DNA from: Streptacidiphilus rugosus AM-16
Lineage (GTDB): Bacteria > Actinomycetota > Actinomycetes > Streptomycetales > Streptomycetaceae
NCBI RefSeq assembly: GCF_000744655.1
Contig: NZ_JQMJ01000004.1
Span: 3,782,001 to 3,846,000, forward strand
DNA: 64,000 nucleotides
Reading direction: 5' to 3'
Part shown: positions 17,171 to 25,327 of the stretch, in pieces
Layout of the letters: each line of letters begins with the position of its first letter
Position numbering within the stretch: position 1 is the stretch's first letter
Notes under the pieces: model-generated
What the model was told of the DNA's origin: nothing
Seen by the model: the letters and a program-made list of their open reading frames with translations, nothing else
Database searches by the model: none
Made by a program: the position numbers and the translations under genes

Positions 17171-18292
17171 CTAGGGCTGCCGGTCGAGGACGGGCTGGTG
17201 GCCGTCGTGGTCGGGGTGGGCCTCCTCGCGCAGGAAGCCGAGGGAGCGCATGGCCGGGAAGTCGTTGAAGGAGAACAGGCAGGCGTCCTCGGACGGGTCG
17301 AGGTTCGCGTGCTCGTGCCAGGCCCAGGAGGGGACGCAGAAGACGTCGCCCTTCTGCCAGGTGTAGCGCCGCCCGGCGATGACCGACACGCCTCGTCCCT
17401 TCGCCGCCGTGTAGACGACGGAGCCGGTGTGGCGGTGTGCCCTGGTGGCCTGTCCGGGCCGGAGCAGCTGGAGGTGGGCGCCCATGGTGGGCATGACCGA
17501 GCCGCCCGTCACCGGGTTGGTGTACTCCATGATCACGCCGTCGAACGGTGACCCCTCGCTGGCCTTGGCCAGGTTGCACAGCGCCTGGTAGCTGGGTTCC
17601 CACGGGTAGCCGAGGACCGGGGAGTACGGGCGGGTCCACCGTTCCAGGCCGTAGGGCAGCAGGTTGGCCCCGTGACTGAGGACGGAGGAGTTGACCACCG
17701 GGCCCGACTTCTGGTGCAGCTCGGGGTGGATCTCGTAGAAGTTGGCGTCGAGGGTGTTGGTCAGCGGGATGTCGAGGCCGTCCTGCCAGATGACCGGCGC
17801 GTCGGTCGCCTCGTTGCCGTGCTCGTGCCAGGTGCCGTTCGGGGTGATCGCGAAGTCGCCGGGCCCGACCCTGAGCTTCTGGCCGTCCACGATCGTCCAG
17901 GCACCGGTGCCCTCGTGGACGAAGCGCAGCGCCGCGGCGGCGTGCCGGTGCGCGCTCATCGACTCGCCGGGTCCCATGATCTGCAGACCGGTGTAGAGCA
18001 GGCCGACGGCGGCGCTCTGCTCCTTGCGACCGGGGTTGACCAGCATCACCACGCGCCGTCCGGCATCCTCGGCCTTGACCATGGCCAGCGCCTTCGCGAC
18101 GAGCGGGCGCAGCTGCTGGTAACGCCACACCATCGGAACGGACGTGGGCTGCGGGTACCAGGGCTCGATCTCGTTGGCGACCGTCCACAGCGCTCCGGCG
18201 TCGAGCTGGGACAGCTCGTCGTAGTAGGCCAGCAGTTCGGGGCTGTCGGCGACGCGGGCACGGCCGATCTGGTCGTCGTCGTAGGCGTTCAT
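17171..18292 (-). CDS. gentisate 1,2-dioxygenase
   Basis: A 373-residue bicupin. The N-terminal cupin carries the iron ligands HRH at 115-117 and a later histidine in TWHEHGN; the C-terminal cupin repeats the pattern (ATRAHRHTGSVVY, SWAWHEHANL). Length and the opening LWTVANEIEPWYPQP match gentisate dioxygenases. The reaction opens gentisate to maleylpyruvate with O2. Its start overlaps the nitrilase stop (ATGA at 18289-18292), so the two are translationally coupled. Related dioxygenases act on 1-hydroxy-2-naphthoate or 5-hydroxyanthranilate, but the downstream genes favour gentisate. Confidence 0.88.
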   Translation of the reverse strand: MNAYDDDQIGRARVADSPELLAYYDELSQLDAGALWTVANEIEPWYPQPTSVPMVWRYQQLRPLVAKALAMVKAEDAGRRVVMLVNPGRKEQSAAVGLLYTGLQIMGPGESMSAHRHAAAALRFVHEGTGAWTIVDGQKLRVGPGDFAITPNGTWHEHGNEATDAPVIWQDGLDIPLTNTLDANFYEIHPELHQKSGPVVNSSVLSHGANLLPYGLERWTRPYSPVLGYPWEPSYQALCNLAKASEGSPFDGVIMEYTNPVTGGSVMPTMGAHLQLLRPGQATRAHRHTGSVVYTAAKGRGVSVIAGRRYTWQKGDVFCVPSWAWHEHANLDPSEDACLFSFNDFPAMRSLGFLREEAHPDHDGHQPVLDRQP

Positions 18293-19314
18293 GAGTCCTC
18301 CTTCGGAGGGGTCGGTTCCGCGGGGCCCCGGTCGCGGCGTCCGGCGGCCGGATCGACGGCGAGGGCGAGCGGGCTGCGCGGACGGTTGTCGACGTGGAGC
18401 TGGAAGACGTCGAAACGGTTGTAGTGGCCGACGATGTCGTGCATCTGCTTGGGCTGGATGCAGCGGCCGAGGTCGATCTCGCCGTAGACCACGCCCTCGT
18501 CGTCGACGAGCGGTTCGGTCACCGGGCGGCCGTCGGGGCCGAAGACGCCCGACAGCGCGCTGCGCTTGCGGCCGAGCATGGTGCGGACGCTCTCGTCCTC
18601 GCCGGCGATCAGATCCACGATCTCGGGCGAGATCGTGGAGCAGGCCACCACGGAGAAGACCTTCCCCTCGAAGCAGTGGGCGGCCGTCCGGACCGCGATG
18701 GCGTCGGCCATGTCGTAGTCCTCGGGGGCGACCGGCAGCGCGATGTAGCTGGCGGTGTGCACCAGCTCGCCCTGGGCGAGCAGGGCGAAGCGGGCGAGGG
18801 TGTTGGTGTTCTCACCGCAGGCGAGTGATCCCAGCGGGCCGATCCCGGTCCGGTGCACCCGCAGTGAGCTGCCGTCACCGCCGGTCCAGGTCAGCTTCTC
18901 CGCCCAGGTGGGCACCAGCTTGCGGTGCACGCCGATCAGTTCGCCGTCGGCGTCGATGGTCAGCAGAGTGTTGTAGAGGACGCCGAGGCTGTGCGGCGCG
19001 CGTTCGTTGACGCCGATCACCACGACCGTCCCGGCCTGTCGGGCGGCGGTGCGCAGCGCGTCCACCTGCGGGCCCGGCACGTCGATCGAGGCACGCTGAA
19101 GGCGCTCGAACCAGGGCGAGCCCTGGACCGGGTTCATCGTCCAGTTCCAGTAGGGGTATCCGGGCACGAGCGCCTCGGGGAAGACCACGAGTCGCGCGCC
19201 GTTCCCTGCGGCTTCGTGGATCAGCGCGACGGCCTTGTCGACGGTGGCGTCGGGGTCCAGGTAGACGGGTGAGGTCTGGACGGCCGCGGCGGTGAAGCGG
19301 GACAGGTTCTCCAT
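18289..19314 (-). CDS. nitrilase-type carbon-nitrogen hydrolase
   Basis: A 341-residue nitrilase-superfamily enzyme with the complete catalytic triad: Glu47 (FPEALVPGYPYW), Lys132 (HRKLVPTWAEKLTW) and Cys166 (LACGENTN). The motif spacing resembles true nitrilases, although the residues after the cysteine (GENTN instead of WENYM) mark a distinct subgroup. It sits within the aromatic operon, overlapping the dioxygenase by 4 bp. The simplest reading is that it releases the aromatic acid from an aryl nitrile; an amidase role is the alternative. Confidence 0.82.
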   Translation of the reverse strand: MENLSRFTAAAVQTSPVYLDPDATVDKAVALIHEAAGNGARLVVFPEALVPGYPYWNWTMNPVQGSPWFERLQRASIDVPGPQVDALRTAARQAGTVVVIGVNERAPHSLGVLYNTLLTIDADGELIGVHRKLVPTWAEKLTWTGGDGSSLRVHRTGIGPLGSLACGENTNTLARFALLAQGELVHTASYIALPVAPEDYDMADAIAVRTAAHCFEGKVFSVVACSTISPEIVDLIAGEDESVRTMLGRKRSALSGVFGPDGRPVTEPLVDDEGVVYGEIDLGRCIQPKQMHDIVGHYNRFDVFQLHVDNRPRSPLALAVDPAAGRRDRGPAEPTPPKEDS

Positions 19315-19353
19315 CGGTTTCTCCGTTCGGTGCCGGCGGGGCGGGGGGCACGC

Positions 19354-21726
19354 TCAGCAGGACGCGGTGACGGCGGCCGGCCTGCGGGAGGTCGGGGGCT
19401 GCCAGCGCCGGTGGACGGGGGCCGCGGTCTCGCGGAGCAGGTACAGGCGCGGCGGGACGCGGTCGGCGCGGGGGCCGGGCGGCTTGCGGCTGCCGGCGCG
19501 CCAGGGTTCGGGCCAGCGCGCGCCGGGGCCGGTGTAGCCCTGGTCGGCGGCGGCGTGCAGGGTCCACTGCGGGTCGTACAGGTGGCCGCGGCCGACCGCG
19601 ACCAGGTCCGCGCGTCCGGCCAGCAGGATCGAGTTGGCGTCGTCGTAGCCGCTGACGGCCCCGACGGCGATGGTGGGCAGCCCGGTGGCGTTGCGGACCA
19701 GGTCCGCGAAGGGCGTCTGGTACGTACGGCCGTAGGCGGGCCGCTGGTGCGCGACGACCTCCCCGGTGGAGACGTCGATCGCGTCCGCACCGGCCTCGGC
19801 GAGCGCCCGGCTGATCTCGACGGCCTCGGCCGCGCTGGTGCCGTGGGCGGCCCAGTCGGTGGCGGAGATCCGCACCACCAGCGGCTTGGCCGCGGGCCAG
19901 ACGACTCTGACGGCGGCGAGGACCTCGCGCGGGAGGCGCAACCGGCCGCGCAGGTCGCCGCCGTAGCCGTCGGTGCGCCGGTTGGTGAGCGGGGAGAGGA
20001 AGCCGGAGACCAGGTGCCCGTGGCCGAACTGGAGCTCCAGCACGTCGAATCCGGCGCGGTCGGCACGCCGCGCGGCATCGGCGAAGTCCCGGGTCACGGC
20101 AGCCAGCTCGGCGGCGGTGGCCTCACGGGGGGCGGGGTAGCCGCTGTCCCAGGCCAGCGCCGAGGCGGCGAGGGTCGGCCAGCCTTCCTCCCCGGCCAAC
20201 GGCCGGCCGACCCCGTCGGGTCCGGGCACCGCGGTGGAACCGCGCCGCCCGGCGTGGGTGAGCTGGATGCCCAGCGGTGTGTCGGTCACCTCGTGGACCG
20301 CCCGAACGAGGTCGCGCCAGGCGGTCTCCTGCCCGTCGTTCCACAGCCCGGGGCACGCGGTGCCGACCCGTCCCTCTGGACTGACCGCCGTCATGCCCGC
20401 GAAGACCAGCCCGGCGCCGCCGAGGGCCTGGGCGGTCAGCTGCGCCTGGGCGAAGCCGTCGGGCATCCCGTCGACGGAGGTGAAGGTGGCCAGCGGCGGC
20501 ACCACCACACGGTTGCGCAGCCGCAGTCCGGCCAGCCGCAGCGGCTGGAACATCGGCGGGGCGCCCGAACCGTCGCCGACCGCGGCGTCCACGGCGGCGA
20601 CGAAGCCGAGGTCGCGGGCGCGCAGGTTCCCGTAGGTGACGCGGCGGCTGCGGGTGAGCAGGTTGAAGGCGAACTGGTCGGGGTCCTGGCCGGTGTAGCG
20701 GCCGATGGTCTCGAACCACTCCAGGCTGGCCTGCGCGGCCCGCTGCACCGACTCGACGGCGGGCCGCCTTTCGGCCTCGTAGGCGGCCAGCGCCTCGGCC
20801 ACGGTGGGCCGTTCGTGCAGGCTGGCCACGAGCGCGAGGGCGTCCTCCATGGCGAGCTTGGTGCCCGAGCCGATCGAGAAGTGGGCGGTGTGGGCGGCGT
20901 CACCGAGCAGGACGATGTTGCCGCGGCTCCACGAGGCGGTGCGCACCGTCGAGAAAGTGATCCACTTCGAGGCGTTCGGGATCAGCCGGCAGCCGTCCAG
21001 GTGGTCGGCCAGCAGTTCCTCGCAGCGCCGCACGCTCGCCTCGTCGCTCTCGCCGCGGGCGAACTCCCTCTCGGCGAGCGCCGCGAAGCCGCCGCGTCGC
21101 CAGGCGTCCTCCTCCATCTCGACGATGAAGGTGGAGCGCTTCTCGTCGAACGGGTAGGCGTGGACCTGGAGGACGCCGAAGTCGCACTCCTCCACGATGA
21201 ACGTGAACGCTTCGAAGACACGGTCGGTGGCGAGCCACATGTAGCGGCAGGTGCGCTCGTCCAGGCGCGCGCCGAAGTCGTCGGCGAAGGCCAGGCGGGT
21301 CTCGGAGCGGACGCCGTCGGCGGCGACCACCAGGTCGTAGTGCTCGGCCAGCTCGGCAGCGGGCGGGGCATGCGTCCCGTAGCGCACGTCCACGCCGAGG
21401 TCGGCGCAGCGCTGCTGCAGGATCTCCCGCAACCGGTTGCGGTCCAGGGCGGCGAAGCCGTGACCGCCGGAGGTCCGGACCTCCCCGGCGTAGCGGATGT
21501 CGATGTCGCTCCAGCGGGCGAACTCGGCCTCCATCGCGGCGAACGCGGTCGGGTCGGCCTGGGCGATGCCGCTGAGGGTCTCGTCGGAGAAGACCACGCC
21601 GAAGCCGAAGGCCGCGTCGCGGGCGTTGCGTTCCCAGACGACGACCTCCCAGTCCGGGGACAGTTGTTTGGCGAGGGCGGCGGTGTAGAGCCCTCCGGGT
21701 CCGCCTCCGATGACGGCGATGCGCAT
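19354..21726 (-). CDS. bifunctional salicylyl-CoA 5-hydroxylase / old-yellow-enzyme oxidoreductase
   Basis: A 790-residue fusion. Residues 1 to about 385 are an FAD monooxygenase: Rossmann GGGPGGLYTA at 7-16, FGFGVVFSDE, and GDAAH at 275-279. Residues about 392-760 are an old yellow enzyme (FMN) domain: PLRLAGLRLRNRVVVPPLA, QLTHAGRRG, FDVLELQFGHGHL, and LTNRRTDGYGG. This is the layout of salicylyl-CoA 5-hydroxylase and of 2-aminobenzoyl-CoA monooxygenase/reductase. With a gentisate dioxygenase in the operon, salicylyl-CoA to gentisyl-CoA is the best fit; anthranilate is the alternative. ATG at 21726 has GGAGGA. Confidence 0.88.
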   Translation of the reverse strand: MRIAVIGGGPGGLYTAALAKQLSPDWEVVVWERNARDAAFGFGVVFSDETLSGIAQADPTAFAAMEAEFARWSDIDIRYAGEVRTSGGHGFAALDRNRLREILQQRCADLGVDVRYGTHAPPAAELAEHYDLVVAADGVRSETRLAFADDFGARLDERTCRYMWLATDRVFEAFTFIVEECDFGVLQVHAYPFDEKRSTFIVEMEEDAWRRGGFAALAEREFARGESDEASVRRCEELLADHLDGCRLIPNASKWITFSTVRTASWSRGNIVLLGDAAHTAHFSIGSGTKLAMEDALALVASLHERPTVAEALAAYEAERRPAVESVQRAAQASLEWFETIGRYTGQDPDQFAFNLLTRSRRVTYGNLRARDLGFVAAVDAAVGDGSGAPPMFQPLRLAGLRLRNRVVVPPLATFTSVDGMPDGFAQAQLTAQALGGAGLVFAGMTAVSPEGRVGTACPGLWNDGQETAWRDLVRAVHEVTDTPLGIQLTHAGRRGSTAVPGPDGVGRPLAGEEGWPTLAASALAWDSGYPAPREATAAELAAVTRDFADAARRADRAGFDVLELQFGHGHLVSGFLSPLTNRRTDGYGGDLRGRLRLPREVLAAVRVVWPAAKPLVVRISATDWAAHGTSAAEAVEISRALAEAGADAIDVSTGEVVAHQRPAYGRTYQTPFADLVRNATGLPTIAVGAVSGYDDANSILLAGRADLVAVGRGHLYDPQWTLHAAADQGYTGPGARWPEPWRAGSRKPPGPRADRVPPRLYLLRETAAPVHRRWQPPTSRRPAAVTASC

Positions 21727-21874
21727 GGGGTCCTCCCTGGCGTGTGGAGCCGGGTTCGGTCGGTGAGGTGTGGTCTGTCTGCCGCGGTCCGGCGGCCGGG
21801 GTCGCGGTCGTTCGCGACTGCCGCGCGTGTGCGGCTCGGGCGGCTCCGCCTGCCCTGCCCGGTGCCGGCCCGGC

Positions 21875-23941
21875 TCAGGCGTAGGTCTCGGGAGCCTGCG
21901 CTCCGGAGTGGGCGAGGACCTGCCGGACGTGGTCGGGCCAGCGCTCCGTCGCGCGGGCGGTGGCGGCGGAGTGGACGACCGACATCGCGCCGGTGGCCGA
22001 GAGCCCGCGCGGTCCGTGCACGTCGAAGGTGTAGTGCAGCGACGAGCCGCCGACCCTGGCGACCCGGAAGTCCACCCGGACGGTGTCGCCGAACCACAGG
22101 CGCTCGCGGTAGTCGGCCTCGAAGTGCACACGGGGAATGCTGCCGAAGAGCTCGGCCAGGCCGAGCCTGCGCAGCAGCACCGCCTCGGCGGCCTCGGCCC
22201 AGCGCTGGACCGAGGAGAAGTGGTAGTGCCCGGCGGCGTCGGTGTCGTGCCACTCGACCCTGCGCTCGACCACGACGCGGGCCGGCTCCCCCGTCACGTT
22301 CGCCTCCCCGGCCGGGCGGGCGGGGCCGCCGAGGGCCATGAGCCGCAGCTGTCCGCGGTTGACCTTCCCACTGGAGTTGCGCGGGAGTTCGCTCAGGAAC
22401 TCCACCGAGCGCGGGTACTTGTAGGGCGCGATGCGCTGCTTGACGTGGTCCTGGAGGGCGCGGACCGTCTCCGCCCCGGCCGGTGCGCCGTCCCGCAGCA
22501 CCACGTAGGCCTTGACGACGGCGCCGCGTCGCAGGTCGGGCGCGCTGGTGACCGCGCAGTCGGCCACGTCGGGATGGCCGGCCAGGGCGTGCTCGACCTC
22601 GGGAGCGGCGATGTTGTAGCCGGAGGAGACGATCATGTCGTCGCTCCTAGCCTGGAACCAGAAGTAGCCTTCGCGGTCCCGCACATAGGTATCGCCGGTG
22701 ATGTTCCAGCCGTTGCGGACGTACTCGGTCTGTCGCTCGTCGTCCAGGTAACGGCAGCCGGTGGGGCCTTTGACGGCCAGCAGGCCCGGCTGCCCGTCCG
22801 GCACGGGGTTGCCCTCGCGGTCCACCACCGCCGCCCGGTAGCCGGGCACCGGTCTGCCGGTGGCGCCGGGTCTGATGTCCTTGTCCGCGGCGGAGATGAA
22901 GACGTGCAGCATCTCGGTGGCGCCGATCCCGTCGATCAGCCGGTGCCCGGTGGCGGCGTGGAACTCCCGCCACAGCGACTCCGACAGCGACTCCCCGGCG
23001 GAGACGCACCGGCGCAGGCCGGACAGGTGACCGGCCAGCCCGGCGGACAGGATCGCCCGGTAGGCGGTCGGCGCGGTGAAGAGCACCGTGACCTGATGCC
23101 GGCTCACCTGGTGGGCGAGCTCGGCCGGGGTGGCCTGTTCCACCAGCAGGCTCGCCGCCCCGACGCGCAGCGGGAAGACGACCAGGCCGCCGAGGCCGAA
23201 GGTGAACGCGAGCGGGGGCGTGCCGGTGAACAGGTCGTCGGGCTCGGGGGCGAGGACGTGCCGGGAGAACGTGTCGGCGTTGGCCAGCACGTCGCGGTGG
23301 AAGTGCAGGGTGGCCTTGGGCCGGCCGGTGGTGCCGGAGGTGAAGGCGATCAGGGCGACGTCGTCCGCGGCGGTGGGCACGGCGTCGAACCGGCCCTCCT
23401 TCGCGCCGCTGCGCACCGTCAGGTCCGCCTGGTCGTCGCCACCGTAGGCGAGGACGGTGAGTCCGGGGACGCGGGCCCCGGTCAGTTCGTCGAGGAAGCG
23501 GTGGTCGCAGAGCGCGAGGGAGGGCCTGCCGATCTCGCAGACCTCCGCCAGCTCTCCGGCGCGGAGCAGCGGCATCGTGGTGATCACGACTCCGCCGGCC
23601 TTCAGCACCGCCAGCCAGCAGGCGACCAGCCAGGGGGTGTTCGGGCCGCGCAGCAGCACCCGGTTACCGGGCACGAGCCCGAGGTCCTGGGTCAGCAGCT
23701 CGGCCAGGCGGTCCACCCTGGTCCGCAGCTCGCCGTAGGACCACTGCTCGGTGGGGGTGACCAGGCAGCGCCGGTCCGGGCCGAGCCGGGCGATCGTGTC
23801 GTCCAGCAGCGCCCCGGCGCAGTTCAGGCGGTCGGGATAGGCGAGCTCGGGGAGTTCGAAGAGCAGTTCGGGCCACTGCTCGAAGGGCGGGAGGCGATCG
23901 CGACAGAACGCGTCGACATGAGCCGAAGGTGAGAGCTCCAT
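21875..23941 (-). CDS. aromatic acid-CoA ligase fused to a hotdog thioesterase
   Basis: A 688-residue two-domain enzyme. Residues 1 to about 540 form an ANL-family ligase of the benzoate-CoA type: P-loop FTSGTTGRPKATLHFHRD (200-217), GDTYVRDREGYFWFQARSDD, and the catalytic lysine Lys526 in SSGKVNRGQLR. Residues about 556-688 are a 4-hydroxybenzoyl-CoA-thioesterase-like hotdog domain (VEWHDTDAAGHYHFSS). One protein can therefore load the acid onto CoA and, after ring hydroxylation, release gentisate. It is the first gene of the operon; a promoter and palindrome lie about 40-60 bp upstream. Confidence 0.88.
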   Translation of the reverse strand: MELSPSAHVDAFCRDRLPPFEQWPELLFELPELAYPDRLNCAGALLDDTIARLGPDRRCLVTPTEQWSYGELRTRVDRLAELLTQDLGLVPGNRVLLRGPNTPWLVACWLAVLKAGGVVITTMPLLRAGELAEVCEIGRPSLALCDHRFLDELTGARVPGLTVLAYGGDDQADLTVRSGAKEGRFDAVPTAADDVALIAFTSGTTGRPKATLHFHRDVLANADTFSRHVLAPEPDDLFTGTPPLAFTFGLGGLVVFPLRVGAASLLVEQATPAELAHQVSRHQVTVLFTAPTAYRAILSAGLAGHLSGLRRCVSAGESLSESLWREFHAATGHRLIDGIGATEMLHVFISAADKDIRPGATGRPVPGYRAAVVDREGNPVPDGQPGLLAVKGPTGCRYLDDERQTEYVRNGWNITGDTYVRDREGYFWFQARSDDMIVSSGYNIAAPEVEHALAGHPDVADCAVTSAPDLRRGAVVKAYVVLRDGAPAGAETVRALQDHVKQRIAPYKYPRSVEFLSELPRNSSGKVNRGQLRLMALGGPARPAGEANVTGEPARVVVERRVEWHDTDAAGHYHFSSVQRWAEAAEAVLLRRLGLAELFGSIPRVHFEADYRERLWFGDTVRVDFRVARVGGSSLHYTFDVHGPRGLSATGAMSVVHSAATARATERWPDHVRQVLAHSGAQAPETYA

Positions 23942-23975
23942 GGCAGTACCTCGTTCGGGTCGGCGGGGAGTGAGG

Positions 23976-24005
23976 CAAGTATTGCGTCTTCATGACGACA
24001 GTCAA
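23976..24005 (-). promoter_or_regulatory. candidate promoter of the aromatic operon with palindrome in the spacer
   Basis: On the minus strand TTGACT (24005-24000) and TACTTG (23981-23976) are spaced by 18 bp. The spacer holds the near-perfect palindrome GTCTTCATGACGAC (23986-23999), a natural place for a repressor such as the PaaX protein encoded at the end of the operon. Confidence 0.45.
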
Positions 24006-24086
24006 GCAAACGACATATTCTGAGACGACCACCCGCTTTCGGTCGCACCGAACGGGACTTCCGCGGCCGGCAGCACTCCACAGCGG

Positions 24087-24104
24087 TGGTTACACGTGTT
24101 ATCT
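24087..24104. promoter_or_regulatory. operator F of the CACGTG regulon
   Basis: TGGTTACACGTGTTATCT, core CACGTG at 24093-24098. It lies between the divergent aromatic operon (start 23941) and the esterase gene (start 24209). It resembles operator C on the opposite strand in most positions, and therefore ties this intergenic region to the distant LacI-type regulator. Confidence 0.65.
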
Positions 24105-24208
24105 TCTAACACCAGGCGGAGATCGACTCAAGAGCAGCGCTGAATATGCAGCAATCTTGACGGTCGTCGTACATACGCATACTCCCCCACTCGGCCCGAG
24201 GAGCACCC

Positions 24209-25177
24209 ATGACCCAGCAGGACTTCCCCCCGCTCGACTCGGGCTGGCCCCCGCCGCGCTTCCTTCCCCCGCCGCCGCCGCGCGTGGCCGCCGACGGCAC
24301 CCAGCACTTCGAGGGCGTCACCTACGCCACGACCTTCGGCTACCGACCCCGGCTGCTCGACGTCCACGTCCCCGCTCGGGCGGTGGCACAGGGTCTCGCG
24401 CCCGTGGTGCTGTGGATCCACGGCGGCGGCTGGATGGACGGGGACCGGCGCTACCCGCCGCCGACCGTTCCGGCCGAGCTGCTCTTCGGCACCGCTCTCG
24501 CCGCGGGCCTCGCCGTGGTCACGGTGGACTACCGGCACAGTCTGGAGGCGCCGTTCCCGGCCCAGCTCCACGACGTCAAGGCCGCCATCCGCTACGTGCG
24601 GCACTTCGCCGGGATTCTCGGCGTCGACGCCGGCAGCCTGGCCGTCTGGGGCGAGTCGGCGGGCGGCCATCTGGCGGCGATGGCCGGACTCAGCGGTCCC
24701 GGATCCGCCGGCGGAGCTCACGAGGGTGACGAGGGGGTGACCGGCGAGGACTCCTCGGTGCGCGCGGTCGTCGACTGGTACGGCGTGTCCGACATCACCG
24801 CTGCCGCCCGGGCGTTCCCGGCGCAGCTCGCGCCGGCGCCGTCGGGTCCGGCCGGCGTCGTGGATCCCTACACCGCGCTGCTGGGCGCCGCCCCGGCTGA
24901 CCGCCCTGAGCTGGCCCGCGCCGCCAGCCCGGTGTCCTACACACAGGGCGGCGGCCATCCCCCGTTCCTGCTGATCCACGGGACGTCCGACGGCCTGGTC
25001 CCGTTCGAGCAGAGCGTGGCGCTGGCCGAGGGCCTGCGCGAGTCCGGCTCCCCGGTCGAGCTCGTCCCCGTGGAGGGCGCCGACCACATCTTCCTCGGCG
25101 CGCCGGACATTCCGGCCCTGGTGCGGCGCAGCGTCGACTTCCTCGCCGACCACCTCATGGCCCGTCAGGCGCCGTGA
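24209..25177 (+). CDS. alpha/beta hydrolase (esterase/lipase, BD-FAE-like)
   Basis: A 322-residue cytoplasmic hydrolase. The oxyanion motif is WIHGGGWMDGDRRY, the nucleophile lies in VWGESAGGHLA, the acid in HGTSDGLVPFEQ and the histidine in VEGADHIFLG. This order matches the bacterial esterase family that includes BD-FAE and related acetyl- and feruloyl-esterases. It is divergent from the aromatic operon and downstream of operator F, so it may release an aromatic acid from an ester for the neighbouring pathway. A perfect 11-bp terminator hairpin follows. Confidence 0.85.
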   Translation: MTQQDFPPLDSGWPPPRFLPPPPPRVAADGTQHFEGVTYATTFGYRPRLLDVHVPARAVAQGLAPVVLWIHGGGWMDGDRRYPPPTVPAELLFGTALAAGLAVVTVDYRHSLEAPFPAQLHDVKAAIRYVRHFAGILGVDAGSLAVWGESAGGHLAAMAGLSGPGSAGGAHEGDEGVTGEDSSVRAVVDWYGVSDITAAARAFPAQLAPAPSGPAGVVDPYTALLGAAPADRPELARAASPVSYTQGGGHPPFLLIHGTSDGLVPFEQSVALAEGLRESGSPVELVPVEGADHIFLGAPDIPALVRRSVDFLADHLMARQAP

Positions 25178-25239
25178 GCCGCGGACCGGTTCGCCGCAGA
25201 CCGGTGCACTGCGGAGCGGTTCGCCGCCACGCCGAAGGC

Positions 25240-25266
25240 CGGGGCCCGACAGAACGTCGGGCCCCG
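25240..25266. terminator. bidirectional terminator between convergent genes
   Basis: CGGGGCCCGAC (25240-25250) pairs perfectly with GTCGGGCCCCG (25256-25266) around AGAAC. It lies between the esterase and the convergent PAP2-like gene. Confidence 0.75.
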
Positions 25267-25327
25267 GGCCTCGGGCGTCGCCCGCTCCGGCCGCAGTCCG
25301 AAGCGGGCCGACGCGGGGGCGGGGGCG

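Noticed and set aside
19330-22341. A long plus-strand frame of about 1000 codons through the hydroxylase gene
   Set aside because: It is a Gly/Val/Arg-rich antisense frame with no motif; the minus-strand enzyme has all expected motifs.
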